A stretch of DNA of 64,000 nucleotides from Leuconostoc inhae (GCF_019656015.1 NZ_BPKW01000006.1:62001-126000); one strand, 5' to 3'. Shown: positions 1 through 9,101, numbered from the stretch's first letter. Notes: generated by a model not told the origin, from the letters alone. Numbers and translations are program-made.

Positions 1-1221
1 ACCGCCAGCGAGTTCATCCGCTAAACTGGCAGCATGATCTAATGCGGTAAAAGTTGCATCCCAGTTTACGCCACGTTCAAATCGTGCCGATGCTTCAGAG
101 TGTAAATTGTGTCTGCGCGCTGTGGCACGTACCAAACTCGGATTAAAAATAGCACCCTCTAACACAATATTTTTCGTATTTTCGTCAACTTCTGAATCTA
201 ATCCGCCCATCACACCAGCCAACATCAAAGCCGCTTTATCAGTTGCAATGACAATGTCCTCGCCAGCACGCAAATCACGTTTTTGCCCATCTAAGGTAAC
301 TAGCTCTTCACCATTTTCGGCACGACGTACATATATTTTTTGACCGTTTAGTTTGTCCAAATCAAAAGCGTGTAACGGTTGCCCATACATCAACATCATG
401 TAATTAGTAATATCAACTATATTATTGATTGGACGCATGCCAGCATTCCACAACCTTTTTTGCAACCAGAGTGGCGAATCACCAACCTTAACATGATTAA
501 CAACCCGCATGGCATATTTCGGTGCCAAACTATCATCGTGAATGATAACAGATATTTGATCACTTGCGGGCGTTTCATATTCTATCAAATCAAAATCTGG
601 TATTGTCACTGACTGTTTGAGCATAGCTCCAAATTCATAAGCTGTTCCAATCATTGACAACATATCCGCACGGTTTGGTGTTAAATCAGTATCCAAAACA
701 GGTTCTGTCATGCCTAAAATGCTCAGTGCATCATCACCAGGCTTAACCTGATCACGGTCATTAAATACATATATACCCGTGTCAAAATCTTTTGGTGCAA
801 TTTTATTGTCAAATCCAATTTCCTGCAACGCCACCAACATACCATTAGAATCTTCACCACGTAATTTAACAGGTTTTAACTCGATTAATGCACCTGTTTC
901 ATGATTAATAATGTGCGCGCCAACTTTTGCTAGCACAACTAGTTGTCCTTCAGCCACGTTGGGCGCGCCAGTGACCACTTTAGTTAAGGTCGGTTCGCCA
1001 ATATCTACTTGAGTTATTACCATATGATCTGAATCTGGATGCGGTATCACAGACATAACTTTTGCAACAACCAGTCCGTCTTGTTGTCTAGCTAACGTCG
1101 TTGAGTCAGAAATTTCAACGCTTGTTCGTTCCACGTGTTCTGCTAACTCTGCAACAGCATCTGGATTCAAATCAATGCTGTTATTTAAATATTCATTTAA
1201 CCATTTCAAACTCGTTTTCAT
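1..1221 (-). CDS. pheT: Phenylalanine--tRNA ligase beta subunit (3' part beyond the window)
   Basis: The frame is open from an ATG at 1219-1221 to the left edge, so about the N-terminal 407 residues are present and the C-terminus is missing. The translation starts MKTSLKWLNEYLNNS. It shows the OB-fold tRNA-binding region (HPDSDHM, then VTGAPNV at roughly residues 60-85) and then the B3/B4 editing region (DLTPNRADMLS, NNIVDITNYMM, HAFDLDKL). The beta subunit pairs with PheS in the (alpha-beta)2 enzyme that charges tRNA-Phe; it carries editing and tRNA-binding functions. It lies 2 bp after pheS in one operon under the T-box at 2343-2625. Recognition is firm; only the 3' end is unknown. Confidence 0.97.
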   Translation of the reverse strand, partial: MKTSLKWLNEYLNNSIDLNPDAVAELAEHVERTSVEISDSTTLARQQDGLVVAKVMSVIPHPDSDHMVITQVDIGEPTLTKVVTGAPNVAEGQLVVLAKVGAHIINHETGALIELKPVKLRGEDSNGMLVALQEIGFDNKIAPKDFDTGIYVFNDRDQVKPGDDALSILGMTEPVLDTDLTPNRADMLSMIGTAYEFGAMLKQSVTIPDFDLIEYETPASDQISVIIHDDSLAPKYAMRVVNHVKVGDSPLWLQKRLWNAGMRPINNIVDITNYMMLMYGQPLHAFDLDKLNGQKIYVRRAENGEELVTLDGQKRDLRAGEDIVIATDKAALMLAGVMGGLDSEVDENTKNIVLEGAIFNPSLVRATARRHNLHSEASARFERGVNWDATFTALDHAASLADELAGG

Positions 1222-1223
1222 AC

Positions 1224-2273
1224 TTAATTACCCTTTCGATTGAATTGTGACAAAAACCGGACATCATTTAAGTAGAACTGACGAATATCATCAACGCCAT
1301 ATTTTAACATGGCAAAGCGATCTGGTCCTAAACCAAACGCAAACGCTGAGTACTTTTCTGGATCAATGCCGTCCATTCTCAACACGTTTGGATGGGTCAT
1401 GCCCGCTCCCAATACTTCAATCCACTCAATATCTTCTGGCTTCATATCTGGTGTGACATCATTCCATGACACATCGACTTCAACAGAAGGCTCTGTAAAC
1501 GGAAAATAAGAAGGTCGCATACGAATTTGATGTTTTTCGCCAAACAATTCCTGCATGATTGACAATAGTGTGCCTTTTAAATCAGCCATCGTAATATTTT
1601 CGCCAACAACCATCCCCTCCACCTGGTGAAACTGATGTGAATGTGTTGCATCATCTGTATCTCGACGATAAACTTTTCCTGGTGCAATCATTTTTAAGGG
1701 ACCTTTTGAAAAGTCATGTTTTTCTAAAGAACGTGACTGTACAGGCGACGTTTGCGTTCGAAGTAATATTTCAGGTGTTACATAAAACGTATCTTGCATA
1801 TCACGCGCTGGATGATCTTTTGGCAAGTTTTCTCGTTCAAAATTATACTCATCTGTTTCCACTTCAGGTGAATCAACCGTATCGTCAATAATTTCAAAGC
1901 CCAGGCCTAAAAAATGTTGCTCAATTTCATCAATAATTTGTTGTAACACATGAGGTTGCCCAACTTTATGGGCACTACCAGGCAAGGTGACATCTATCGT
2001 CTCTGAAATTAATTGTGCATTTAATTTAGCAGTGTCTTCGCTGGCTTTTTTTTGAGCCAACATATCCGTAATTGTTTGACGGACATCATTACCAATTTCA
2101 CCAACTTTTTTACGATCTGCTGGCAAGACATCTTTCATGCCCTTCAATAAAGCAGTTAGTTGACCCTTTTTACCTAACAAGCTCACTCGCAGTGATTCAA
2201 TGTCTGCCCCTGTGGCATTAATACGTTTCACCGCGTCAGCTTTTAGTGTTGTTAGATCTTCAATTAAACTCAT
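1224..2273 (-). CDS. pheS: Phenylalanine--tRNA ligase alpha subunit
   Basis: This 349-residue protein is the catalytic alpha subunit of PheRS and makes Phe-tRNA-Phe. The N-terminal ~90 residues form the usual coiled-coil tRNA-binding arm. Class II motif 2 is visible as [19 protein letters not shown], and motif 3 near the C-terminus as [13 protein letters not shown]. Two in-frame ATGs lie near the start. The one at 2273 is 7 nt from the AAAGGA ribosome-binding site, while the one at 2279 is only 1 nt away, so 2273 is chosen. The gene is followed directly by pheT and preceded by a T-box leader. Confidence 0.97.
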   Translation of the reverse strand: MSLIEDLTTLKADAVKRINATGADIESLRVSLLGKKGQLTALLKGMKDVLPADRKKVGEIGNDVRQTITDMLAQKKASEDTAKLNAQLISETIDVTLPGSAHKVGQPHVLQQIIDEIEQHFLGLGFEIIDDTVDSPEVETDEYNFERENLPKDHPARDMQDTFYVTPEILLRTQTSPVQSRSLEKHDFSKGPLKMIAPGKVYRRDTDDATHSHQFHQVEGMVVGENITMADLKGTLLSIMQELFGEKHQIRMRPSYFPFTEPSVEVDVSWNDVTPDMKPEDIEWIEVLGAGMTHPNVLRMDGIDPEKYSAFAFGLGPDRFAMLKYGVDDIRQFYLNDVRFLSQFNRKGN

Positions 2274-2342
2274 AAACATGTCCTTTCAATTCTGAATATA
2301 AATTTAGTGGCTTAAAAATCACTAAATTTATATCCAAATAAC

Positions 2343-2379
2343 AAAAAAATCCCACGCTGTCTAAAAAGACAACATGGGA
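2343..2379 (-). terminator. T-box-controlled intrinsic terminator upstream of pheS
   Basis: On the minus strand TCCCATGTTGTC pairs with GACAGCGTGGGA around a TTTTTA loop, and a run of seven T follows. The hairpin starts just after the T-box antiterminator, which is the normal arrangement. Confidence 0.9.
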
Positions 2380-2625
2380 CGTTAACTACCGTGGTACCAC
2401 CCAAATTTCTGGTTGACACCAGCTTTAATGACTGTAACATGGCCAAACGTTGACGATTAAGTCAAACACTCCTGACTGAAATTCATTATAGTCCCCAACA
2501 TGATACTTTCACCAAAAATATACCATTCGCTTTTGTTAAAAACATAATTACTAGGTCATTCACCGTGCATTTTAATTTAATAATTAATTATTTTTGCATC
2601 ATGTTAAGTAACCACACAACACATC
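2343..2625 (-). promoter_or_regulatory. T-box leader of pheST, probably tRNA-Phe responsive
   Basis: On the minus strand the canonical T-box GGGTGGTACCACGGT lies at 2388-2402. It is followed by an intrinsic terminator that the T-box sequence would disrupt by antitermination. Upstream, a GGTGAATGACC element followed by AGTA resembles the stem I base. A UUC triplet followed by A at 2478-2480 is the candidate Phe specifier. Uncharged tRNA-Phe is expected to pair with specifier and T-box and allow read-through into pheS. The 5' boundary was not determined by folding. Confidence 0.9.
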
Positions 2626-2662
2626 TATACAACTAGTATATCACGCAACAGCATCAGTGTCG

Positions 2663-3010
2663 TTATTTTTTTGTTTGTGCCACATTATTGTATTTATCAG
2701 ACCATTCGTGGACAGCCGCCATCATTGGTCTCATCGCTTCACCAGCTGGGGTTAACTTGTACTCAATTAAACTAGAATTTTCATAAGTCACCCGATTAAT
2801 TAAATGTTCCGACTCTAATTCTTTTAACCGCTCCACTAATACACGATCAGAACAAACTGGAATAGCGCGCGAAATCTCTAAAAATCGTTTAGGACCGCTA
2901 ATCAATAATGTCTCAATAATTAAACCATTCCACTTGCGTCCAAGAATCTGAAAAGTACTAGTAAAATTCTGACAGAGTAAGTCTTCTGTATGTTCTGCTA
3001 ATTTTGTCAT
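2663..3010 (-). CDS. HxlR-family winged-helix transcriptional regulator
   Basis: This 115-residue protein has the typical HxlR layout. There is an N-terminal Cys (CQNFTSTFQILGRKWNG) of the kind that can sense oxidants or electrophiles in this family. A winged helix follows (GPKRFLEISRAI..CSDRVLVERLKELE), then the wing LIEYKLTPAGEAM. The GAGG ribosome-binding site is 7 nt before the ATG. It sits between the pheS T-box and the fructokinase gene with no divergent partner, so its target is not evident. HxlR proteins act as dimers on nearby promoters. The family is clear; the effector is unknown. Confidence 0.9.
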   Translation of the reverse strand: MTKLAEHTEDLLCQNFTSTFQILGRKWNGLIIETLLISGPKRFLEISRAIPVCSDRVLVERLKELESEHLINRVTYENSSLIEYKLTPAGEAMRPMMAAVHEWSDKYNNVAQTKK

Positions 3011-3079
3011 TTTTTATCCTCGAAATTATTATGTGTTAATAATAACATAGAATAGCGCCATTAACAAAAAGTAAGCAAA

Positions 3080-3946
3080 TTAAAGTAATGTTTTAGCCAA
3101 ATAGAAGCAACCCAAAATACCAGCGTTATCACCATTTGCTACAGGAACAATATAATCCTCTAAATCAGGCACTTCAAGATAATCACTCATCTGCTCGGAA
3201 AAGCTTTCACGAATTAACGGGAACAAAATATCTCGATGTGGCACACCGCCACCCAAAATAATTTTCTCAGGACGTAAAATCATTGTATAGTCCAGCGCTG
3301 CTTGTGCGATATAATAAGCTTCAATTTTCCAAGCAATGTCATCGTCTGGAATCTCTTTAGCACTCACGCCCCAACGCTCTTCAATTGCTGGTCCAGCAGC
3401 CAATCCTTCTAAACAGTTATCACCGTGAAATGGGCAATGTCCTGCATAATTATCTTCTGGATGTTTTTGTAAGAAAATATGCCCAGCTTCTGGATGACCA
3501 TAACCACTAAGTAGGTGTCCATTTGAAACAATACCAGCACCAATACCTGTTCCAACAGTCAAATAAACCATATTTTGAACATCTTTTGCTGCACCTGTTT
3601 CAAATTCAGCCCAACCTGCACCGTTGACATCAGTCGTCCAAAAGAAGGGAATATCACGCCATGCTTTCATACGACCAAGAAAATCATAACCTGACCAGCC
3701 ACGTTTTGGCGTGTCTAACACGTAACCATATGTCTGCGATCCTTTAACAATGTCAATTGGTCCAAATGCGGCAATTCCAATTGCATCGATATTTTCAAAC
3801 TTATCAAAAAACGCAATAACTTGATCTAATGTTTTCTCACCATCTAGCGTTGGAAACGCAGCACGTTCAACAACGTTATAGTTCTCATCAGCAACAGCAA
3901 CAACAAACTTTGTGCCACCTGCTTCAATTGCTCCTAATAATCCCAT
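3080..3946 (-). CDS. scrK: ROK-family fructokinase
   Basis: This 288-residue sugar kinase phosphorylates fructose to fructose-6-phosphate with ATP. The phosphate-binding start GAIEAGGTKF is visible. The ROK zinc-binding segment follows, with GHCPFHGDNCLEGLAAGPA (His and Cys ligands) near residues 165-185, and the ATP-binding glycine motif ILGGGVP. Its length matches bacterial ROK fructokinases. The AGGG ribosome-binding site is close to the ATG. It has its own promoter region at 4107-4155 with cre-like palindromes. Mannitol dehydrogenase lies about 1.5 kb away, so free fructose can either be phosphorylated here or be reduced to mannitol. Confidence 0.93.
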   Translation of the reverse strand: MGLLGAIEAGGTKFVVAVADENYNVVERAAFPTLDGEKTLDQVIAFFDKFENIDAIGIAAFGPIDIVKGSQTYGYVLDTPKRGWSGYDFLGRMKAWRDIPFFWTTDVNGAGWAEFETGAAKDVQNMVYLTVGTGIGAGIVSNGHLLSGYGHPEAGHIFLQKHPEDNYAGHCPFHGDNCLEGLAAGPAIEERWGVSAKEIPDDDIAWKIEAYYIAQAALDYTMILRPEKIILGGGVPHRDILFPLIRESFSEQMSDYLEVPDLEDYIVPVANGDNAGILGCFYLAKTLL

Positions 3947-4106
3947 GATTTTTCCCTTTTCCTGTGCATTTTACCAAATTCACCTATCATTTAACTATCG
4001 TCGTTACTTATTCGACTAACGTTAAAACACCGCTAACTAAATGACAACGTGAATTTGTATCACTTTATTTTGAATGAACACATCATATTGACTGTTTAAA
4101 CAACAT

Positions 4107-4167
4107 ATAAAGCGCTTACATATATAGTTTAATCGATTTGATCACTGTATGTCAAGCGCTCAACAGC
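4107..4167 (-). promoter_or_regulatory. Promoter and cre/LacI-type operators of the fructokinase gene
   Basis: On the minus strand a TTGACA -35 box (4150-4155) lies 18 bp from a TAAACT -10 box (4126-4131). A palindrome TGTAAGCGCTTTAT (4107-4120), close to the CcpA cre consensus, overlaps the predicted start of transcription. A second GAGCGCTTGACA element overlaps the -35 box. The layout suggests repression by CcpA or by the LacI protein encoded at 6710. The rest of 3947-4245 shows no gene. Confidence 0.6.
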
Positions 4168-4245
4168 ATTTTTTATAAACTTTATGCAATCATTCAATTG
4201 GCAGTTGTTTATTCTTGCTATAAACTGCTAAAACAATCTCACAAA

Positions 4246-4301
4246 GAAAAAAACCTCTTAAGCTCACACATCATAAAGCAATGCGTGGTCTAAAAGAGGT
4301 T
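4246..4301 (-). terminator. Terminator of the mannitol dehydrogenase operon
   Basis: On the minus strand AACCTCTT pairs with AAGAGGTT. Within it CACGCAT pairs with ATGTGTG, and seven T follow. It lies just after the VOC gene that ends at 4316. Confidence 0.8.
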
Positions 4302-4315
4302 CATTTGATAATCTA

Positions 4316-4699
4316 TTACTTAACAATCTCACAAAATTCAACAATAACAGCATCTGGGCCTTCTATATTAAAGAATTTAATACCTTTTTCCCAAAAAGCC
4401 AAATGTTGGACTTCACTGTCAATCAACTTAAAGCCTTCGGCTTTTGCTGCAACAAATGCTTTATCAGCATTTGTTGTGTCCATTGAAATATGGTTAATAG
4501 CACCCGGCTTGCCAGCAACTTCATCTTGTTGCCATGTTTCAATCACTAGATTGTCACGTTGCATAAAGATGACATTACCAACTGGAAAATCACCAGCCTT
4601 TTTAAAGCCTAACTTTGTCCAAAAACTCTCAGCAACTGCCAAGTCTTTGGTTGGGATACCAATATGTTGGACTCCTGAATAATAATCTGAAAATGACAT
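4316..4699 (-). CDS. VOC-family (glyoxalase-like) protein
   Basis: This 127-residue protein is a single vicinal-oxygen-chelate fold. It begins GVQHIGIPTKDLAVAESFW and contains INHISMDT mid-protein and a C-terminal DAVIVEFCEI. His14, the second-half His and the terminal Glu match the usual metal-ligand positions. Two subunits normally build the active site. It is the third gene of the mannitol dehydrogenase operon, 62 bp after the membrane protein, with AGGAGG as ribosome-binding site and a terminator after it. A role in removing methylglyoxal or another reactive sugar product is plausible from context but is inference; the substrate cannot be read from the sequence. Confidence 0.85.
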   Translation of the reverse strand: MSFSDYYSGVQHIGIPTKDLAVAESFWTKLGFKKAGDFPVGNVIFMQRDNLVIETWQQDEVAGKPGAINHISMDTTNADKAFVAAKAEGFKLIDSEVQHLAFWEKGIKFFNIEGPDAVIVEFCEIVK

Positions 4700-4761
4700 G
4701 TGACATTCCTCCTATACTTTACGTTTTTGGCGGTTGACTACTTTGAGCCGCCACTTTCGAA

Positions 4762-5496
4762 TCAAATACCTTGATGCTTTAGACCAGGAAATACAAACTT
4801 GTCTCCCCAACCTGTTATACCACCTTGAAATAGAAAGGCAAATACTGTTCCTAACCCATAATTTGAAAAGTCAGGTAGCATAAAGATAGCGATAATACCA
4901 ATAATTGTGGGTGGAATATAAGACGCCCACATGGCCTTTGCTGCAGAACCCTTAAAGTATTTAAATCGTAGAATCTGCATCAAATCGTCTGCTGGATGCA
5001 ATATCAAATTAACACGTTGGTAAATTGATATGGCCAGTGCAATCATAATCACACCGATAAAATTCAAAACAGTATAACCTATTGTCATAGCAATACCATG
5101 TGCATCTGGTAGTATTTTTGAAAACATATCCGCAAAAAAACTAATTAATAGCGAGAAAGGTACCATGAAAGCAACATTCCCGACAAATTTACGCCAATTA
5201 AAGTGGCCTTGCAAAAAAACATTTAAAATAGCTGTCAAAACACCTACAACAAAGAATATCCAACCTAAACTGGCACTATTCCCACCAAAAGCCGCTTTAT
5301 TGAAGCCTGCTTGTGCAGCAGTCCAATAAGCTGATCCTAAGAAAGTTGGGTGAATCTTTTGACTGGTAACGACTGTCAAGACATTACCAGCTGCGTTGAT
5401 TATCAAAGAGAAGACAAAATATGATAAGGAAGCGCCAATCGTAAGCGTACGACCTCGACTACTGGTCGCTTTAGTTGTTACGTTTTTAGCGGTCAT
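4762..5496 (-). CDS. Polytopic membrane protein, YczE/YitT-like, in the mannitol operon
   Basis: This 244-residue protein has about five to six hydrophobic segments (first at residues ~20-40, last near 205-225) and a short basic N-terminus. The pattern LGSAYWTAAQAGFN..SLGWIFFVVGVL..WRKFVGNVAF resembles the YczE/YyaS/YitT group, whose function is unknown. The start is the ATG at 5496, 4 bp after the mdh stop and behind GGAGAAGAGG; a longer frame would need a TTG inside mdh. Its place between mannitol dehydrogenase and a VOC protein hints at sugar or polyol export or uptake, but the sequence does not prove transport. Confidence 0.7.
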   Translation of the reverse strand: MTAKNVTTKATSSRGRTLTIGASLSYFVFSLIINAAGNVLTVVTSQKIHPTFLGSAYWTAAQAGFNKAAFGGNSASLGWIFFVVGVLTAILNVFLQGHFNWRKFVGNVAFMVPFSLLISFFADMFSKILPDAHGIAMTIGYTVLNFIGVIMIALAISIYQRVNLILHPADDLMQILRFKYFKGSAAKAMWASYIPPTIIGIIAIFMLPDFSNYGLGTVFAFLFQGGITGWGDKFVFPGLKHQGI

Positions 5497-5500
5497 ATCT

Positions 5501-6517
5501 TTATGCCTCTTCTCCACCAACCTTCACAACGGCCTTTGAGACAACCCCAAGCTTACCGTTTACGAAGTCATCAACAGTTTTGTAATCCAATTCATGAGAC
5601 ATAAGAGATTCGACATCCAATTTTCCAGATGAGAGCAAAGCTAATGAATCTTCAAATGCATTTGGATTGATAAATGAACCTTGAATTGTCAATTGCTTTT
5701 GGAAAATTTCATAAGTATTCATTTCAAACTTAGCATCAGGTCCACCAACACCAAACATCAAAACTTGTCCACCACGAGCTGCTGCTTCAATAGCTGCTTC
5801 TTGTGTTTGTGGCATACCAACAGCTTCAATGACAACGTCATATTCTGCGTCAGGGATCTTGTCACCCTTCATTGTGTTGTATATGTTTTTAGCACCGAAC
5901 TTTTCTTTGTTCATTGCAAGCTTTTCATCGACAATACCAGCCAAATCAACTTGGTGGATACCATATGCTTGCAAAAGTTGAACAAACAATTCGCCCATGA
6001 AGCCATCACCAATAACTAAAGCCTTTTGGTAAGGTGTCACCTTAAGCAATTGGATACCATGAACAGCACATGAAATAGGTTCAACCACAGCAGCTGACTT
6101 CAATGATACGTTGTCAGGAATTGGATAAACAACTGAGGCTGGTGCTGTAAAGTATTCTTCAAAACCACCATCACGTGTGACACCAACAGCTGATAAGTTT
6201 TCGCATAGTTCTGGACGTCCTGTACGGCAGAACTTGCATTGTCCACAATAGATGTTAGGATCTACTGTGACACGGTCACCAACTTTAACATTTGTCACTG
6301 CCGAACCGATTTCAGCAACAACACCTGAATTTTCGTGTCCCAAAACAATAGGAGGTACAGCAGGTGCTGAACCAGGTAAACCAGCATACAAAGCATGATC
6401 TGTTCCACAGATACCTGCAAATGCTGTATGGATTTTAACCTCGTTTGGTTTAACTTCTGGCTGCTTAAGATCTTGCAGCTCTAATGATTTGATGCCTGTT
6501 AATACTAATGCTTCCAT
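5501..6517 (-). CDS. mdh: NAD(H)-dependent mannitol 2-dehydrogenase (zinc MDR family)
   Basis: This 338-residue zinc-dependent medium-chain dehydrogenase reduces fructose to mannitol with NADH, the reaction heterofermentative Leuconostocs use to regenerate NAD+. Visible features are the catalytic zinc region GICGTDH..GHENSG, the structural zinc cluster with four Cys (CGQCKFCRTGRPELC, residues ~90-105) and the dinucleotide fold ALVIGDGFMGELF. The sequence closely matches what I know of Leuconostoc mannitol dehydrogenases. It heads a three-gene operon. The promoter at 6568-6594 overlaps an operator-like sequence, and a LacI regulator is divergently transcribed. Confidence 0.95.
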   Translation of the reverse strand: MEALVLTGIKSLELQDLKQPEVKPNEVKIHTAFAGICGTDHALYAGLPGSAPAVPPIVLGHENSGVVAEIGSAVTNVKVGDRVTVDPNIYCGQCKFCRTGRPELCENLSAVGVTRDGGFEEYFTAPASVVYPIPDNVSLKSAAVVEPISCAVHGIQLLKVTPYQKALVIGDGFMGELFVQLLQAYGIHQVDLAGIVDEKLAMNKEKFGAKNIYNTMKGDKIPDAEYDVVIEAVGMPQTQEAAIEAAARGGQVLMFGVGGPDAKFEMNTYEIFQKQLTIQGSFINPNAFEDSLALLSSGKLDVESLMSHELDYKTVDDFVNGKLGVVSKAVVKVGGEEA

Positions 6518-6567
6518 GATAAATTCTCCTTTTTCTGATTGTGATTACTGTAACTTACATGGACAAT

Positions 6568-6605
6568 ATTATACCTTACATTTTTATTTGTCAAGCGTTA
6601 ACTGC
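6568..6605 (-). promoter_or_regulatory. Promoter and operator of mdh
   Basis: On the minus strand a perfect TTGACA (6589-6594) lies 15 bp from TATAAT (6568-6573). The sequence GCAGTTAACGCTTGACA (6589-6605) resembles the element over the fructokinase -35 box and is a candidate LacI/CcpA operator. The 15-bp spacer is short, which fits an activatable or weak core promoter. Confidence 0.6.
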
Positions 6606-6709
6606 TATAAAAAAATACTAAAAAATGCGTTGGAAAACAGTGTATAATGGATTATATAAACTCAAAAATATAAAGAGTACGTTCTCTTTGCCCTTGGAGG
6701 CCTATAATT

Positions 6710-7678
6710 ATGGTTGCAAAATTAAATGACGTCGCTGAACTAGCCGGCGTTTCTGTTACAACAGTATCGCGTGTTATTAACAATTATGGTTCACTTAGTA
6801 AAAAAACAATTGATAAAGTTCATGCAGCAATGCGTGAACTGCGTTATCAACCGAATGCGATGGCACGCTCATTGCAAGGTAAATCATCACAATTTATCGG
6901 ATTGATTTTTCCAAATATTCAAAACCCATTTTTTACAGCCTTAACTAATGAAATAGAGCAAATTTTGTTTGAAAAAGGTTACAAAGTAATTATTGCTACT
7001 AGTGCTAACAACGTCGAAAAAGAGCAACAATATCTCCAAATGTTGGCAGCAAACCAAGTTGAAGGCATTATCACATCTTCGCATAATCTTGACATTGAAA
7101 CTTATAAAGATACTTTCTTACCAATTGTGTCATATGATCGTTATTTGTCAGACAATATTCCAATTGTATCTGAAGACAACTATCGCGGTGGCTATCTACT
7201 TGGTGAGTATCTTGTATCAAAAGGTGCTAAAAATTTATTGATGTTGTCTGATGATGATCACTCTAACTCACCAACTACGAAACGTTATCAAGGATTTTCA
7301 GATGCTGTGAGTGACCATAGTCATTTAGCAACTCAAAATCGAAGTTCTAATGTTATTTCAACAAAAGATGATATTCAAATGATTGTCAATTATGTCATTT
7401 CTGAAAATATTGATGGTATATTTGCCTATAATGATATTATGGCTATTCAATTGCAAAATGCGCTGAGAGATGCCAACGTTCGTGTCCCAGAAGATACGAT
7501 CGTCGTTGGTTACGATGGCTCACCAATTGTTCAATTACTCCATCCCGACCTACCTACAATTATCCAACCAATCCAACAAGCAGCGCAACGTTTAATCGAT
7601 ACGCTATTTCACGAAATTGATAACCAAGTGTTTACAGAATCTGATATGCTACCTGTTACATTGTATATCCCAAAATAA
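6710..7678 (+). CDS. LacI/GalR-family transcriptional regulator
   Basis: This 322-residue repressor begins with a LacI helix-turn-helix (VAELAGVSVTTVSRVINNYG, residues 8-27) and hinge (NAMARSLQGK). A periplasmic-binding-like sugar-sensing domain follows (FIGLIFPNIQNPFF, then GYDGSPIV near residue 268). It lies divergent to mdh, and its ribosome-binding site TTGGAGG is well placed. It most likely controls mdh and possibly the fructokinase, whose promoter carries a similar element. The likely effector is fructose or a fructose phosphate, by analogy with ScrR-like members; that part is inference. Confidence 0.93.
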   Translation: MVAKLNDVAELAGVSVTTVSRVINNYGSLSKKTIDKVHAAMRELRYQPNAMARSLQGKSSQFIGLIFPNIQNPFFTALTNEIEQILFEKGYKVIIATSANNVEKEQQYLQMLAANQVEGIITSSHNLDIETYKDTFLPIVSYDRYLSDNIPIVSEDNYRGGYLLGEYLVSKGAKNLLMLSDDDHSNSPTTKRYQGFSDAVSDHSHLATQNRSSNVISTKDDIQMIVNYVISENIDGIFAYNDIMAIQLQNALRDANVRVPEDTIVVGYDGSPIVQLLHPDLPTIIQPIQQAAQRLIDTLFHEIDNQVFTESDMLPVTLYIPK

Positions 7679-7689
7679 AAAAATTCCTA

Positions 7690-7740
7690 ATGTAAAGCGG
7701 CAGGCTGAGATTAATATGATCTCAGCCTGCCACTTTACAT
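7690..7740. terminator. Bidirectional terminator between lacI-type gene and D-hydroxyacid dehydrogenase gene
   Basis: A strong inverted repeat has arms around GGCAGGCTGAGAT and ATCTCAGCCTGCC, extended by ATGTAAAG and CTTTACAT. It lies between two convergent genes and serves both. Confidence 0.9.
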
Positions 7741-7742
7741 TT

Positions 7743-8660
7743 TTAATTCACTTTATAACGTGGTTCTTGACCATTTAGTACGCGCACAACTTCTTCTGCA
7801 GCGGTTAAGCCAACTGTATCAAAAGCCTCACGTGATTTTGCTGCAACATGTGGTGTAACAAAAACATTAGGCAAAGACAACAACTCATTATCTTCACTAA
7901 TTGGTTCAACAGCGACGACATCTAAACCAGCACCGGCAATTTCTCCAGACTTCAAAGCATGAATTAACGCTTGTTCATCAATAACTGTTCCTCTACCAAT
8001 ATTAACCAATACTGCATTTGATTTCATTTTCTTGAAAACAACCCTATCAATCATATTGTTGGTTTCAGGTGTTGCGGGTAGCGCCATCACCACAAAATCA
8101 GACTGTGTGTAAATCTCTTCAAGTGACGCCATACGACCATTTTCAACTACCTTGTTATGTCTAGCATACGCCAATACCTTAACGTTAAAGCCAGTCAATA
8201 ATTGATCAATTTTTTGACCTATTGCACCAAAGCCGATTATGCCAACAGTTTTATTTGTAACCTCTTGACCTATCTTTATGTTATTCACATCTTCAGTAAT
8301 ACTTAGACGTTGTTGATAAAATAAACGTCCAGCCATCAGCATGTGCATAACAGCAGTTTCAGCTACTGCCGTTGCATTTGCTCCTGGCGTATTAGTCACA
8401 ATAATACCATGTGCATCAGCATCATCTAAGTTTACGTTATCGTAGCCAACACCATAGCGCGCAATCACCTTCAGCTTTGGCATTTGAGACAGTACTTGTT
8501 CTGACACCGGATGCATCATTAAAATCATGCCATCCACATCTGGGTGTGCAGTGAAGTCGTTATCATCATGTTGTTTATTTGAAATAACGTCAATATCATT
8601 TGCTTTCAAATAAGTAATTGCCGTTTCCGCAATTTCATCAAATACTAATACTTTTTTCAT
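7743..8660 (-). CDS. D-isomer-specific 2-hydroxyacid dehydrogenase
   Basis: This 305-residue NAD-dependent dehydrogenase belongs to the SerA/D-LDH superfamily. The Rossmann motif GIIGFGAIGQKI lies near residues 140-150. Catalytic residues are an Arg in NIGRGTVIDEQAL, a Glu in VVAVEPISEDN, and a His in NVFVTPHVAAKS. It is shorter than 3-phosphoglycerate dehydrogenases with ACT domains and carries no regulatory domain. Candidate substrates are 2-ketoacids, hydroxypyruvate or glyoxylate; the sequence does not decide. The AGGGAG ribosome-binding site is good. Confidence 0.88.
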   Translation of the reverse strand: MKKVLVFDEIAETAITYLKANDIDVISNKQHDDNDFTAHPDVDGMILMMHPVSEQVLSQMPKLKVIARYGVGYDNVNLDDADAHGIIVTNTPGANATAVAETAVMHMLMAGRLFYQQRLSITEDVNNIKIGQEVTNKTVGIIGFGAIGQKIDQLLTGFNVKVLAYARHNKVVENGRMASLEEIYTQSDFVVMALPATPETNNMIDRVVFKKMKSNAVLVNIGRGTVIDEQALIHALKSGEIAGAGLDVVAVEPISEDNELLSLPNVFVTPHVAAKSREAFDTVGLTAAEEVVRVLNGQEPRYKVN

Positions 8661-8705
8661 GTTGACTCCCTTACTATTCTAAATAAGTTCTCATATGTTT
8701 TCTAA

Positions 8706-9101
8706 CTATTTTAAAGCATTAAAAGAACCTGGCATTAACCTTGCAATAGTGGTTTTGATTTCTTTGCCGCTATCATTAATTAACCAAATCGGCATTTCAG
8801 GTTCAAAAAATTCTACCATGACTTGTCGACAAGCACCGCAAGGAGCAATCGGTTCATCAGTATGTCCAGCAATAACCAATCCTTTAAATTGCCTATATCC
8901 AGAAGCAACGGCACTAAAAATAGCTGTTCTTTCTGCACAGTTTGTTAAGCCAAATGATACATTTTCGATATTCACACCTTTAAATATGGTATCATCGTCC
9001 GTTAATAACGCTGCTCCCACCGGAAAATGTGAATAAGGCGTATACGTGTGATTGAGCGCTTCAAGTGCCACATCAACTAATTGTTGTGGCGCCATTGTCA
9101 T
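8706..9101 (-). CDS. cdd: Cytidine deaminase
   Basis: This 131-residue homotetrameric zinc enzyme converts (deoxy)cytidine to (deoxy)uridine in pyrimidine salvage. The zinc site is complete: NCAERTAIFSA (Cys and catalytic Glu) and APCGACRQVMVEF (two Cys). The ATG at 9101 is chosen because AGGAG lies 9 nt upstream; an earlier in-frame ATG at 9128 has no ribosome-binding site, and the chosen length fits the family. It follows pepF by 84 bp and may be co-transcribed with it. Confidence 0.95.
   Translation of the reverse strand: MTMAPQQLVDVALEALNHTYTPYSHFPVGAALLTDDDTIFKGVNIENVSFGLTNCAERTAIFSAVASGYRQFKGLVIAGHTDEPIAPCGACRQVMVEFFEPEMPIWLINDSGKEIKTTIARLMPGSFNALK

Noticed and set aside
5497..5520. 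Longer start (TTG) for the membrane protein after mdh
   Set aside because: It would overlap mdh, whereas the ATG at 5496 has a proper Shine-Dalgarno.
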